Source of the DNA: Pholis gunnellus
Taxonomy: Eukaryota > Chordata > Actinopteri > Perciformes > Pholidae
DNA: 64,000 bases
NCBI GenBank assembly: GCA_910591455.2
Contig: OU342819.1
Span: 7,697,333 to 7,761,332, forward strand
Direction of reading: 5' to 3'
The position numbers and the translations under genes were made by a program. The notes under the pieces are model-generated. The model worked only from the letters and a program-made list of their open reading frames with translations, was not told the DNA's origin and made no database searches. This document shows, one piece after another, positions 35,160-47,599 of this stretch. Numbering within the stretch: position 1 is the stretch's first letter; each line of letters opens with the position of its first letter.

Positions 35160-35195
35160 GAGCCCCGCCTTTATAACAGCGGGGACCAATCAGAG
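35160..35195 (-). promoter_or_regulatory. efna1: efna1 core promoter: CCAAT box, TATA box, GC box
   Basis: On the transcript strand, in order: ATTGG (inverted CCAAT, 35190-35186), TATAAA (35175-35170) and GGCGGGG (Sp1-type GC box, 35169-35163). The spacing between CCAAT and TATA is tight (about 10 bases). The TATA position predicts transcription starting near 35140-35145, giving a 5' UTR of about 285 bases. I know of no other gene on the plus strand here that would share it. Confidence 0.7.
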
Positions 35196-35200
35196 GGCTG

Positions 35201-35709
35201 TCCGAGAGACGCGAGCTCCGCAGCTTTCTCTACTATGTAGGCCTGCTGCATGTTTACGACGTGTTGAGCACAATATTACAACTCCATCATGTACAGTATA
35301 TCCGAGTAGGTCTACAACACAACATTCAGAAATATCTGACTGGGATTTTTACGCTAGATGTTTGCAGTTTAATTAATATCTGCAAGCATGTCACATGTCT
35401 GCTTACAGAAACCTTATCATACTTCATGCGTGGTAGTTTTTAATGTAGCTAATAAAATGTAACTTTTTGCAGATTTTATAGTATACCTACACTTCTAAAG
35501 TACCCTACGTTCAAAACATTTCCTTTAGGATGATGATACCTCTGGTGTCAGTTCATGAGAACTAAAACTACAATATTTAAAGCAGGAAATCACTAATTTA
35601 TTCATATGATATATTTTTTTTATCTTACTTGCGTGCATGTCAAATAAACAATTTCATTGCACTTGCAACATATAAATGAACACCTAACATTAAGCAGCTT
35701 TCACGCACG

Positions 35710-35764
<55 letters not shown>

Positions 35765-36700
35765 GACACATTGTAAATGAAACTTGAACATTAAAAGCTG
35801 CCACACTGTTTTCTTGCATCTGTTGCAAGGCTAATGCATTATGTTGCACCCAAGTTATTATGTCCAATGTCGAAAGCATTCAAGCGTTTTTTTCCTGAGC
35901 TCTTATCTATCACTGAAGTGCACCACCCTTGCTTGAGTACTGGTTGAGCAACATCTGGTTTGTTTGTACAGTGATTTCTTACAGGGCTCTTTCTTTCCAC
36001 TATGTGTGAATCGTATTTTAAGGGTGTTCATTTGTAATATCAACATGGAAGCGATTCCACCTTAACTTTGGAATCCGATGAGTTTTTTCAGCCGTTGAAA
36101 TGAAAGGCCACATGAAACGTAAAACCGAGATAGTTAAATACAAAGACTCTACCTTCAGCTGGAAGCTCATAACCTCCATGCTGTCAGATACATTGCAAAT
36201 CCCGATTCTCATTTTCTGTTCCATTGACATGGATAATCTGCACCGCGAGCTGCTTGTTCAGTCTAGTGAGCCATATTGCCAGAGGGGGTTTTCAAGCGCT
36301 GCTTCTGCTCGACATGGCACTTTATTAGCTACGTCTGCTTAGCAGAACAGCAGCTTTCAAAAGTATCACAGCAAACAACAACAAAAATGAAAAAGGAGGG
36401 AGGGGCAACCATTGTGGATAATAAATTCAAACAGCTGAGAGTTTGGAGCATTGACTCAATTTCAGGACATATAGATACGATTCATTGATGTGATCAGATA
36501 AACTCAGCAGGTATTTGGTCCATATTTAAGAAAAGAGTGAAGGACGGCAGAGAGTATACTCTCCTGATGTAAGCAAACACTTCAACTGAAATCGGGCATT
36601 CTTACAGCACAAGACGCTCTGTGCAGCCCTGAGATAGAGCCTTTAACATGTTATGTTTTTGTTAAAGTCATCCCAGATCAGGTTAGCCAGAGGAGGCGGT
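35201..36700. other. efna1 upstream flank, no gene seen
   Basis: AT-rich sequence upstream of efna1 with a (CA)n tract and no recognisable exon. Confidence 0.55.
35702..35761. repeat. (CACG)n-(CA)n microsatellite
   Basis: Sixty bp beginning with three CACG-type units then pure CA. Confidence 0.97.
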
Positions 36701-36719
36701 GCATGAAATTTTAGACGGT

Positions 36720-36830
36720 GGCAGCTGTCACAGAGGGCCTGACAGTTTCGCAAGACGATTAAACTGTCAGGTACACTGATTGCAAATCAACAGTTTATCT
36801 GACAGTTTAATTGTCACAGCGCAATTACAT
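36720..36830. promoter_or_regulatory. Candidate enhancer: cluster of TGACAG/CTGTCA motifs
   Basis: Four exact TALE-homeodomain (MEIS/PKNOX/TGIF-type) cores occur in about 80 bp: CTGTCA 36725, TGACAG 36740, CTGTCA 36764 and TGACAG 36800. A variant TTGTCA is at 36811 and an octamer/PBX-like TGATTGCAAATCAA lies between them. Two of the sites form the inverted repeat CCTGACAGTTT...AAACTGTCAGG. It lies 1.6 kb upstream of the efna1 promoter. Function is inferred from motifs only. Confidence 0.35.
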
Positions 36831-37922
36831 ACCGTTCACCTGGTGCTCCAAGCAGATTAGATAGACTAATAACTATTTCCATCTCCTGTTAACCCCGGTC
36901 CGATTCTGTGCCGTGTTAATAATCACCTCAAACAGACACCCACACTATTTTGTCAAGTGTTTTACATAAGGCCTTTACTTTTACTGTTTACTTTACGCAG
37001 ACTCAAGTGGAGTCCTCTGTATCTTACAGCCAGTATATTCTATGTTCAGTGGTCCTGAGTAGTCACAGTTCAAGCAATCTGCATTAAAAAATTCTGTGCA
37101 AACTGACACACCATTTCAGATCTAATAGTACAAACGCAGAAAGGCACATATATATGGTAATTCTGTGCTACTCAGTGTCAAGCAGGTCGTCCAAAATAAT
37201 GTGTTTTGTATTCATGAAGAGCGCTCATCCCGGTGGATCAATTTTTTAGAGTCCAATTGTTTTTTCTGGCTCGGTGGGAAGATAAAAGGGTGCGAGGGAC
37301 TGCCAACATAATTGTCATTTGCATTGCAATGGGAAATTTGTTGCGGAAAAGCTTTCGCCGCGCCGCAGACATTTATGTCAAAACTCTATCAGGAGCCAAA
37401 TGAGTAGACCTTTCATTTCAAACTGAAATACTGAATGAGTAAATAGAAAGATGAAGTGGGACAAAACTGCAGCTCAGCCCTGATATTTATATTTTCTTCG
37501 ACAGACAGACACACAAACACGCGTGCATGGATCTCTGCAGGCTTGCACGTCCGCATAGACACAAACGCAGTCGCACGAACACACATAAACACAACCCTAT
37601 CCACCTCAAATCCTGACAGAATTTGCACTGAGCCTGTTCTGTGGCATGAAAATAAGATCTAGGAAAATGATAGGGAAAACGGTTTCAAGTAGGCATGGGA
37701 ACTGACTGTCCATAATTTGTTTTTTCCATCCATTTTAACCCAGAGTAATTAGATGATGTCATAGAGTTGCACTTTCTGTGATCCTGAAAAGAGAAATCAA
37801 AACACGGAGGACCTTTAGCTCGAAAAAGTAGAAAGAACATCTTCCTCTGTATGGGAACAACCTACATGCATGTTTTTTTTTAATTGTCTCTCTGCCAGGC
37901 GTAAGCGTGTAGGAAGATAATG

Positions 37923-37966
<44 letters not shown>

Positions 37967-39099
37967 ATTGCCTCTGTCCACAGTTAATATTGCATACTAC
38001 TGGTACCATCAGCCTAACATTTTTATGTGCTCATTTATGACTGTATGTTTAAAGACCTCTTGTGGTTGCGGTGATTCACACTTTTTGAAAAACGTACTTG
38101 ACTGTTTTGAACCTTCACTGACTGCTCACTGCTCTTAAAGAGCTGGTAGGGGCCGCATGCAACCAACCAATGCTTTAGTAGCAAAAGACACAATCGGCTG
38201 TATAAAAAAAAGCCTTACCTAGTCTGTTCTTTTGTTTGGGAGGGGAGAGGGAGACACACCTGGCGTAGATGAGTTCTCAGACCATATATAATGTGCAGAG
38301 AGTCGTCTTGAGTCAGCTTGTTGCCACTTTCCTCCTTCTGGCTCTCCAGCATGGCCATTAAAGGAGAAGTGTGTGGCCCCTTCACTGTGAATACAAATGT
38401 TAGGTTTAATGACTGACTATGTTCCCATCCCCAAACAACACCCCGCCATCTATTTACATAAGAGAACTGTGTTGGTGTGAACTGAGCAGCAGCCCAGCAG
38501 TGCTCGGTCCGGTGTGCGTCTGTCTCATCTCATCGGCCTCCATTGGTTTGTTATCCGCCATTGTTCGTCAGTATAGCTCCTCTGCAGGAGTTGTTCTTGA
38601 ACCTGTGAGCTCTTTCTTAGCAAACAATGGAAGAGAAGTGTTTCCTGTAATTAGCATTGCACAGGTCTACCTCCTCTTATGAAATACTGACGCTGTAAAG
38701 ATAGCATCACCATCCTTCCCTAAATGGTTTGCCTGCGAAGAACAAGTTTGTTCATGGTCTTGTTTTTGCTTTCTCTGGCACACTTGTTGATTTTCCTCCG
38801 GCTTTCCTGAGGCAATGGAAGCAAAGTTAATGATTAGGTGGAGCAATTTTAAAGGTAATCAGTGAGTAACCCTAGCGTCACAGCAAAGTGATCAAGTGGT
38901 AAATGCCAGTTCTTAATTAGCTGTAGTTAATTACCAGAGGTAAACAAAGAGGTGGTTGATTATCCGTAGCCGTATCCAATGATCGGCGTGTCGGCTGAGC
39001 GATTTGGAGTTCAGGTAAGACTATTAAGACGACATTGTAGCGAGTGGCCCTGCAGACGGCCAGGCAGTCGCTGTGCATAGACATTGAGGGAAGACACCC
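36831..39099. other. Intergenic, no gene seen
   Basis: Mostly unique sequence with one (TG)n tract. No exon or RNA gene recognised. Confidence 0.55.
37927..37964. repeat. (TG)n microsatellite
   Basis: Nineteen uninterrupted TG units. Confidence 0.97.
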
Positions 39100-39129
39100 A
39101 CACACACAGACACACAAATATGCACGCCT

Positions 39130-40560
39130 GCATATCCACCATGCAAGCCAAACTGAGAGACAAAGAGCAGCTGAGAAGGAGGCGGATGAGGAGGAGGAGA
39201 ATCGAGGAGAAAATGCAAACACAATGTTAGATAACGAGAGTGTAAGACCAAGAATGAATGCAAAAGTGAGGAGGCGTGCGAGATGAGAGTGAAGAGCTTA
39301 AAAAAAGATGCTCTCAAGAAGGACAATATGCAAAGTAAAAAAGACGCAGGAGAAAAAGTGCAAAGGAGGGATACACCATAAAGCAACAATGAGCATGTTT
39401 TCACCTATTAATGATGCAGGAAAACCTTTGGGCCTGTTATTAGCAAACACGTTACCTTTACCGACCTGCAATTATATCTCCCTCCCTTGGGCAAATTGAA
39501 TTTTTAGAGGTGCGATGCATCATTTCCCTTACACTGTCAAAATCGAGTAAATGGTGTGTGAGATATTGCAGGTGACTCAGAGACAAACAAATGAACAATG
39601 CCGGGCCTTCTCTTGGGAAACGCGGAGTCATTTGGATAGCAGCAACAAATGGAGGGAGTCCGCTTCATCCGTCCAGTGCAGCTTCAAGCAGCGCAAAAAA
39701 AACCCACCAACGTGAGACGGAAATCTGCAGGATGTTTAATAACGCGGAGGAGATAAGAAGGAGGAAGGTTTGAAATGAAGGTGAAAAGGGACTTAATGTG
39801 TAAACATAAATATATTTGAGGCGAAAGTGAGTGCAGAGGAGAAGCGGAAGCAGGGACGGATGCCAAATGAATGAGAGGGGGCCGGCGAGAGAGTGATAAA
39901 GATAGGAACAGACAGGAAACAAACAAGAAGGATAGAGAGAGAGAGAGAGAGAGGAGAGGCACAAGATGTAATAAGATGTTCAGATGAGGACAACATAGAA
40001 ATATATGGACGCAGGATACGAGAGTGATGCTGGAGAGATGGAACAAGATAATAGAGAGGACTATGCAGTGGTAGCAGTAAGGAGTATGACTTAGCTAAGC
40101 AGAAATCGATTAACACTGTATTTACCGGAGGAAATTTGGAGCAGAGGAGAGAAAAATAGCTGATAGATGAGAAAGAAAGATGCATAAAAGGTATCGTTTT
40201 TTTAAAGGAGACGTTGAGAAAGACATAGATATAGTGAAATAAACATTTAAACGGAGTGTGGAGAGACATTTAGAGAGAAAAAAAGATGGAGAGCACTGTG
40301 AGTTACGTAGAGGCTTTAAGAGATGCACTCAAGAGTTTTGATCTGCAAAACAAAAGCCAGCAAATAAAATGTAGGCAGAGAGAAATTTGGAGCTAAGTGG
40401 TGTGAGAAAGTGAGGGGGGGCTTGCATCGAAGTGGGCAGGTGGAAGGGAGTGAGAAAAACAGAAATTGAATAGTGGAATGCGAAAGTACTTTTTTTAGAA
40501 AAATACAGACAGACACAGGGAGAGAAAAAAAAAAAGAGGGTGCGATCGACACTCAAATGT
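39130..40560. repeat. Purine-rich strand-asymmetric tract (1.4 kb)
   Basis: The plus strand is dominated by A and G, with (GA)n at about 39934-39955 and many GAGA/GGAGA/AGAAA blocks. The minus strand therefore gives several long Ser/Leu/Phe-rich frames. No repeat family or exon is recognisable. It looks like degenerate simple sequence. Confidence 0.7.
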
Positions 40561-40941
40561 AAATAGGGGAGAGGAGGGTAGGCTGGATGAAAAAAAGACG
40601 CACACTGGTGGATTCCTCAAAAGCCCCTTCAATATGTATGAGGGCAGCTCCATAGACTGCGGCAGCCACAAACAAGCGACAGAACAGAAAGGAGAGGAGA
40701 GCGACAGAGCAGGTTGTGTTGAAAAGAAAGAGCTCCTCTCCTGTCAGCAGACTTTACAGTGTGTCCAGAGAGTCCAGAGAAAGGGGACCACCCAGAGGCT
40801 CTGTTTACCATCCCCTGCTTTCCCTCGACACAACAACACAACGGCCTGGCATTGCTCAGGCGGCTCGGCGTGTATATCCGGCCCGCCAAATTACAAGGAC
40901 TGACCAAAGCACTATTACATCATAACAATACATACAAGACT

Positions 40942-40958
40942 GGGGGGGGGGGGGGGGG
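40942..40958. repeat. Poly-G tract (17)
   Basis: Seventeen consecutive G residues. Confidence 0.95.
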
Positions 40959-42010
40959 CAAAATCATATCAGCAACCCAGCACCACCTTACACTTATACA
41001 ATGGAGTTTTAATCAGAAAGGGCCATGCTTTTTGTTGTTGTTGTTGGAAGAAGCTGGAGGCTAGATGCACCTGATCCCGCAGAACAGTCCAGATTTGAGC
41101 AAAGAACAGCATGTACTCTCACCGCTGTCAATCCCGACGATGCCGAAGCCGTCCACGTTCGCTCATTACCCTCTGAAATATGTCCAAATGACAGTGACAT
41201 GCTCTGCGGTCCCCCCCAAAGAGCAGCGGTCTGTCCAGAGAGCACAGACCTCCTCTGATAGGCCCTGGGGAGCCTTGAGGGAGACAGGAGACATGGGCAG
41301 TTGGCAGGCCCAGAATAGCGCCATCCTGACCGTCACACTGACAGCAAGTGACACTGTTGCTAACAAGAGGTTATAGTTAACATGCACGTTCGCTCAACGG
41401 CTTCGCAGTGGCATTGCTGCTGACTCCTGCTGACAGATGGCAAGTAGTATTCGTGCAACTTTCAGAAGTCGCCTTTTCGCGACTTGCTCTGCAGAGAAAG
41501 AAAAAAAGCGCGTGCGTTATATATTCAAAGCTGGTTTGGGGCTTTGCAGCTGAACCATAGCAAGAGATGGTGTGAAAAAGATGCAGTGAAGAGGTCTGGG
41601 TGTATACACACTGAGACACAGTGTGGTAAATAGATGGCTCGGGGCTTTTCAGCAGAAACAAGATAGTGTGAAGAAGAAAAAATTGCTGCCGCTCCGATGT
41701 CTGGAGGAGCACAGAGATAGCGGTAAATCCTACTGACACGAATGCAGTGCCTGTGTGCATGCTGAGGATGTGTTTACATAAGTCTGTTTATGAATGAGCC
41801 AAGAGTATAGGCACATGTGGTCCAGGGCTCCAAAGGGAGGAATTGTCTTGCATGTGTGCCACGCTAAAATAAAAATCAGCTTAATAGCAATTACTCCACC
41901 CTCCATTCAAGCTGGCACATGCTACCACTCTGCCTTATTACTCGAGGAAACAAGTGACTTTTACAGCCTCTGACCTCCCTTCCTTTTTTCCATACGAACA
42001 GCCGCCCCTC
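40959..42010. other. Intergenic, no gene seen
   Basis: No recognisable exon, RNA gene or mobile element. The sequence becomes pyrimidine-rich toward the tandem array that follows. Confidence 0.5.
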
Positions 42011-42013
42011 TGC

Positions 42014-42675
42014 CACGGCACACTCCGCCAGCCAAACCTCTCTCTTTCTTAAGAAAATACGGAATGAGAGGAAATGAATTTTATTACCCCATTTCCCTCC
42101 CTCTGCTTATTGACAAAGGCACCGCACTCACCCTCAGCGACTTCTGCTCTCCCATTACTTAAAGAGAGGAAGGGAAAATGAATTTTACAGCCTTTGGTCC
42201 TATCTGTCTCCTCACTCTGTCGCGCCCCCCCCCCCCCCCCCCCCCCCCCTCGCCTCCCATCCGAAGTGGCACACTCCGCCACTCTCCCTCTTTCTCATTA
42301 CTTAACACAAAGATTGGAAATGAATTTTACTGCCCATGCCCTTTCTTCTCTCCTCAGCACCGTCCTATAGTCGCTCATCCACATTGCTCTTATTGTCTCT
42401 CTCCTTTGCAGCCTTAAAGAAGGAGAAAATCAATTTTACAGCCCCCTCTCCCCCATAAAGTGGCACACTTCAGATTTTTCTTGTCTCTTCCCTTTCTACT
42501 TGCCGAAAAAAAAGAGGGTCCAAAATCAATTTTTTTTGGCCTCTCCTTCCGTTTTATAGCCCCGGGCCTTCTCCAGAGGAGCGGCACACTTCATCCTTCT
42601 TCATCCTCTCTGAAAGCCTCACAATGCATTAGCATACAGGTGGCGTCTTTTGTCTCCTTCTGAGGCACACTTCTG
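42014..42675. repeat. Decayed tandem array with two alternating motifs
   Basis: Two motifs recur in order. Motif 1 is GGCACACT(C/T)CG at 42017, 42268, 42462, 42583 and 42664, with a degraded version near 42118. Motif 2 is AAAT(G/C)AATTTTAC at 42072, 42176, 42318, 42427 and 42523. The spacer is pyrimidine-rich and often holds TCATTACTTAA. Unit length is about 95-140 bp. The spacers have diverged far more than the motifs. A 25-base C run sits in one spacer. I do not recognise the family. Confidence 0.75.
42225..42249. repeat. Poly-C tract (25)
   Basis: Twenty-five consecutive C residues within the decayed tandem array. It causes His/Pro- and Gly-run artefact frames. Confidence 0.95.
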
Positions 42676-44160
42676 CTCTGTATATTGCCCATGTGTCCAC
42701 TTTCAACGCCCGCCAGTGGAGGTATTGTGAAAGAGCAGAGGGTATTAAAGGGTCACTTAGGATAGCCGGCCCTTCTGCTGCCACACCTCCTCCGACACCT
42801 CCCATAGATAAGGTGCAGTCATTAGTCTGGAGCTGCCCTTTCCCTGCAGCCCCACTTCTGCGTGAACCCATTCAGCAGTACGGGGGAGTGCGCAGGGTTA
42901 CTGAGTTTATCTGGATTCTTGATCTTGTTAATACAACGTTAAACGTCTCAGCTTAAAATGTGAGCACTCACGTTTGACCTTCCGCAGAATTTATTTTTAC
43001 AAAAAAAAAAACCCCATTATTTTGATTATGGGTATTATTTGCATTTGCTACACTCACAGAGAGCGTTCTCCACCAGGCAGGTCACAGAGAGCACTGGCTT
43101 CAAAACACATCTTTTGATTCCTCTCCTCCCCCCCAAGACGTGCAATGTTACCGCAAGCCTTTTTTTCTTTTTTACATGACTACACACATATCTGCTGCCC
43201 AGATGCTACCCAGCCCCCCCATCCTCCCTGCCTCCACCACACCTCCCTCCTCCAGCTGCCTTGCTCCACTTGTGGCTGCTGCTCCAGCACCCTATTCATT
43301 AACAGCTTCTTAATGCTCCCAGATGGGATGACTGTAATTTACGGTGGCCTCAGTGTGTTTGCGTTTGTGTGTGTGTGTGTGGGAGTGTGTGTATGAGTAG
43401 GTGTGTTGGTCCATAAAAGCTATGCATAGCAGGCAGATTTGTTTATATGTGCAACTGTTTGGAACCGATGGAGATAAAAAAAAGAAAGAGCGTTATCATA
43501 ATTAGACTGCATCAACGATTGTTTGGAACCATTCTCCATGCAACATTTGCACGCGCTCAAGAGTAAACTGTGAGCATATGCAAATATGTTTGTGCTGATT
43601 TCCCTCTTCGTCCTTTGTGTGACTCCAGCAGAAGCACGTATTGCTGGAGGGCAGAGTGAGGACAACGATTAAAGCACATAGTTCAGGTTTTTACTTTGCT
43701 CGATCATCAAGGGGTTTGTCTCCAGAACTGACCTCAGCTGGAGCAACACAGTTTTTCCATCCCGGTTCCCCTCGGCTGAGCACCACTTTGCGCTTGGCGC
43801 TGCTGAATTAAGATGTCATGATGAGCTCGTGTTGGAAGTCCCCACGTCCACGCAAACATCAACATGTGTGTGCGCGTGCATGCATGCGTGTTTGTGTGTG
43901 TGTGTGTGTTTATGTGCGATTGTTAGGATGCTGACGCGCACGCCTATCCGACTGATGTTCCATGCCCGAAAACCTCAGCGTACGGATGCTGGCACGCTCA
44001 CTCCCTCAGATTGCGGAGTATCGATTCCCAGCTTCTCTCCTGGAGGGTGAGGAAGGGTGGAGGTGGTGGTGATGGTTGCGGTGGGTGGAGGTTACAGAGG
44101 TTGCAGCAAATCTGCTGGCTTTGCCAAGGAAAGCCTGTTTCCTAGAAATGGGGAGACAAA
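42676..44160. other. Intergenic, no gene seen
   Basis: Two octamer-like sites occur (ATTTGCAT at 43037, ATGCAAAT at 43578), along with short TG-rich runs near 43366-43400 and 43870-43910. No exon recognised. Confidence 0.5.

Positions 44161-44162
<2 letters not shown>

Positions 44163-44204
<42 letters not shown>
44163..44204. repeat. (CA)n microsatellite
   Basis: Twenty-one uninterrupted CA units. Confidence 0.97.
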
Positions 44205-44205
<1 letters not shown>

Positions 44206-47200
44206 CACTCGTACAAACAAACACACAGGCAGTTCTCCTTGTCTAAACCCAGCGCATACATAAAAGCCCACCCGCATTTGGTTACAGTGAAACGTACACA
44301 CACACAGCCGCAGATGCACAGAAACATAACCATGTGCACGACACGCAGACATGACAAACTGCTGTGTTAAGAGGGAACTTTCCCCTCCTTGACTCTTTGA
44401 CCACGCTGCATTTCCTGCACCTCTCTCCGCTGCCAGTCCTGCAGAGCTCCACACATACAGTAAAAATAACCCCTCCGAGGGCCAGTCAGCACTCTGCTGG
44501 GGCCCGCTCTGAAAACACAGGGTGCCCACATCGCCTGTTAGCAGCACCATTTCTATTTGCAGAGACGTGTGCGTTGGGTAACAGTCAGACTCCAGTGGTG
44601 GGAACGGCTGCCTGCAAATGCAGCAGAGGATTGTGGGAAGAGATATTTGGGGAGGGTGGGGGGGGGGGGGGTTGCATGGTCTAACTGTGGCACCTTTGAG
44701 CACTTATTCCTAATTACTCCGTTTGTGCTCGAAATCGCTAATGGTCCGCAGACGCGACACACATGTGGAGACACAGTGAAGAGGCTGAGATGATGGAGTG
44801 GTACATGGGGACACTCTACACGCCAATATCCTGCCCGCTCAGGCTGCCGAGCAAGAAAAACAGATGGAAATGAGCACCAGCACACTCCAGCAGACGTGTA
44901 AATATACGTGTGCACACACACACACAGATGTGCATACAGGTTCAGGGACATGAGCACAGAGGCTGGAGGGAAAACAAACACAGGCGGGAGGATTTTTTTG
45001 GTAGCGTCCACGCTCTCTTTAGCATGCATGGATAGGCTGTCACATCCAAACACACACATGCATTCAGGCCAAGTATGCCCTCATCGCCAGCGTGCGTAGA
45101 TAAGTATATGTGTGCGCGAGTGTGTCCTCTCTCCGAATCGACCACAATGTACAGCTGGCGGGGAGAGAGGGACCCGACTGTGTCAGTATGTGGTCAGGTC
45201 AGGGGCCCCGTCTCTCTCCACTTTCTCCAGTGTCCAAGTCCTCTCTGCCTTCTCTTCCTCTTGTCCTCCCTTGTTTTTTAACATCGCCTTCCTCTCTCTT
45301 GGTCACATTTTGGCTTGTTCATACGTCTGTCTGCCCGGTTTGTCCAGACGCTGGCCCTACCCAGGTTTCTTCTCCCCATGCACATATACAAACACATGCG
45401 GGTGGAAATTTTTGAGAAAGAAAAAGAGAGAGAGAGCGAGCAGGAGCAGGCTTTCCGCAGGCTTTCCTAGAATTGCGGAGACACATGCATTTAAAAACAT
45501 AGAGACACATCGATTTTGGACAAACCTAAAACACAAAAATGCAGATATTTTCAGTCGGTTGTTCAGTAGCATCCAGCTCAGTTCACACGGTCGCAAACAT
45601 CACCCATCCACCCTCTACTGGACATGTCTCTCGTGTGAGTGCTGACCACATTACAAATGCTCAAACAAAACACTCACTGTTTAGTACCAAACATAAAAGA
45701 CCACAACACACTGGAAACCAACCTATCTAAATACAGTCATGGGTCAGGACTAAATGACTTTCATCCGAAACAACAAAGACACGAGAGTGTCACTAGGAGA
45801 CAAAACAAAAACTGAATCTCCTGGAATATCAGTCCATGTCCAGTCTTCCTAGAAAACAGGACCAGCATGCTTTAATGGATGAGGCATCATTAAAATACTT
45901 TTAGAATCTCTTGTTGTTTTGGCACAGAAGACCCCCCAGGCATGCTGGGATTTATTCTTAAAACCCTATAAAAACTTTATTGACACGACAGAGACCGTAC
46001 CTATCCCATTAAACGTACTCAGCATCGCCGGTGGCGGGGAGTCAGCAGAAGTAAAATGGATGGAAATGAGTACCGGTTCAATTCATCTGTCAATTTTGAT
46101 TCCGTGAGAGTGTTGGGTGTGCCTGTAGCCAACGGTTACATACAGCAGGACTCGACCAAACACAGGCAACTGGCAGGACCTTTGATGACGGGTTAGACGT
46201 GATGTGTTGGTGTGTGCTTTGTGGGAAAAATGCCAAGAATAATCGTCTTTTGTTTTCGGTGAAGGTGTAGGTATTATTCACCAAGCTAAGCAGTTTGCGG
46301 CAAAAGTGATATTTGAAAGTGAAAAGATATAATCATGTGCCACTGTGTAATGTGGACAAAGTTTGTACAGGCATGTGTATGAACATGTATGCACCTCGCG
46401 TGATTAGATTTCGCTGTGACTGCATGCGTGCACGTTTGATGGTCTTGTTAATGGCCCGCAGCATGAAGAAGAAACACACCTGGTGATAACAATCTTTCAT
46501 CAAGGCCTATTCACTTTTTATTGAAAAGAGAAAGAGTGTGATGACGAGATCCCTGATTGAGTGTAATTAGCCTGGACGTTTGGCTCAAAGCTGCAGGAAA
46601 GCCGTTTAAAGATCCCGACCGTCAGTGCGCACTATTATAATGATTTATTCACATCCAAGCGTGGTTCAGGGCTTGCCAAAAATGTCTTCATTTCTGGACT
46701 GGAGAATGAAATGACCTTGGGAACTGAAATAATTGGTTGTGTATGGGGCACTTGTACTATTAGCTGGAGTACAAAATGTCACAGCGTTCACAGACGGCTA
46801 AATTATCTGGTCAAATCTACATGAGGAAAATGATGTCCCACATGAAAACAAAGACTCCTCACCAACAATTAGGGTGCATGTTGCCCTTATTAAATGTACC
46901 ATGTTGCATAAAACAAAAGTGATCGAGCTCATCCGCTGCACCCCCTCACTGATTTTGGCATCACGGCCAAGGAGCAATCATCGCAGAAATGTAGAACCAA
47001 GCGGAAGAAAACAATGCCATGAAGCCGATCTCCGTGACTTGTCATGACAACCAAAGTTTTGATTTTTCCACCCTGATGTCAACTGTGCCCTCCAGCTTGT
47101 TTACTGCTGGTAAGAAAGTCAATCTTGCATCTAATCACAACCAAGCCAGGGAAGCCATATCTTTGCGGTTTAACTTTGGTGCTCTAAGTTATTTGCTTTT

Positions 47201-47599
47201 TTTTTTTATGGAAATCACAGATGTGTTCAATGTCTTTCAAAATCTGGAAACACCATGAAGGACAGCCGTGGAGCTACGAGAGGAAGTTCAGGGAATACAT
47301 AATGACAAATGGCTGGTGGTGATACTGGTATTCTCTGATGGGATGACTCATCTCAGCAGTGACTAGCACTCCGAGCTGCTTTTTCAGAAACCATAGAGAA
47401 GAAGAACATTGCGGTAATAACACACACTCCGAGCCAAAAAAAAAAATCACAAATGTGTTTAAGCAAGTGAATACTATCCCACAGGAAGGAAGGCTTTCCT
47501 CAGTGGTTGAAGTCACTAATGAAGTAAGACATCTGAACTGCAAAGAAAACACTCCGTATCTTCACTGATCAGAGCTCGCGGCAGAAAGATAATCATTCT
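44205..47599. other. Intergenic, no gene seen
   Basis: Several long open frames (up to about 200 codons at 44092-44703 minus) overlap CA/TG- or CT-rich sequence and show no domain or splice evidence. No gene is supported. Confidence 0.55.

Noticed and set aside
42014..42675. CRISPR-like array
   Set aside because: Motifs are short, spacing is irregular, spacers share composition, and the genome is eukaryotic.
44092..44703. 203-codon minus-strand frame
   Set aside because: It runs through a (CA)n tract and has no recognisable domain.
45112..45645. 177-codon plus-strand frame
   Set aside because: Low-complexity Ser/Leu/Pro composition from CT-rich sequence; overlapped by other frames of equal quality.
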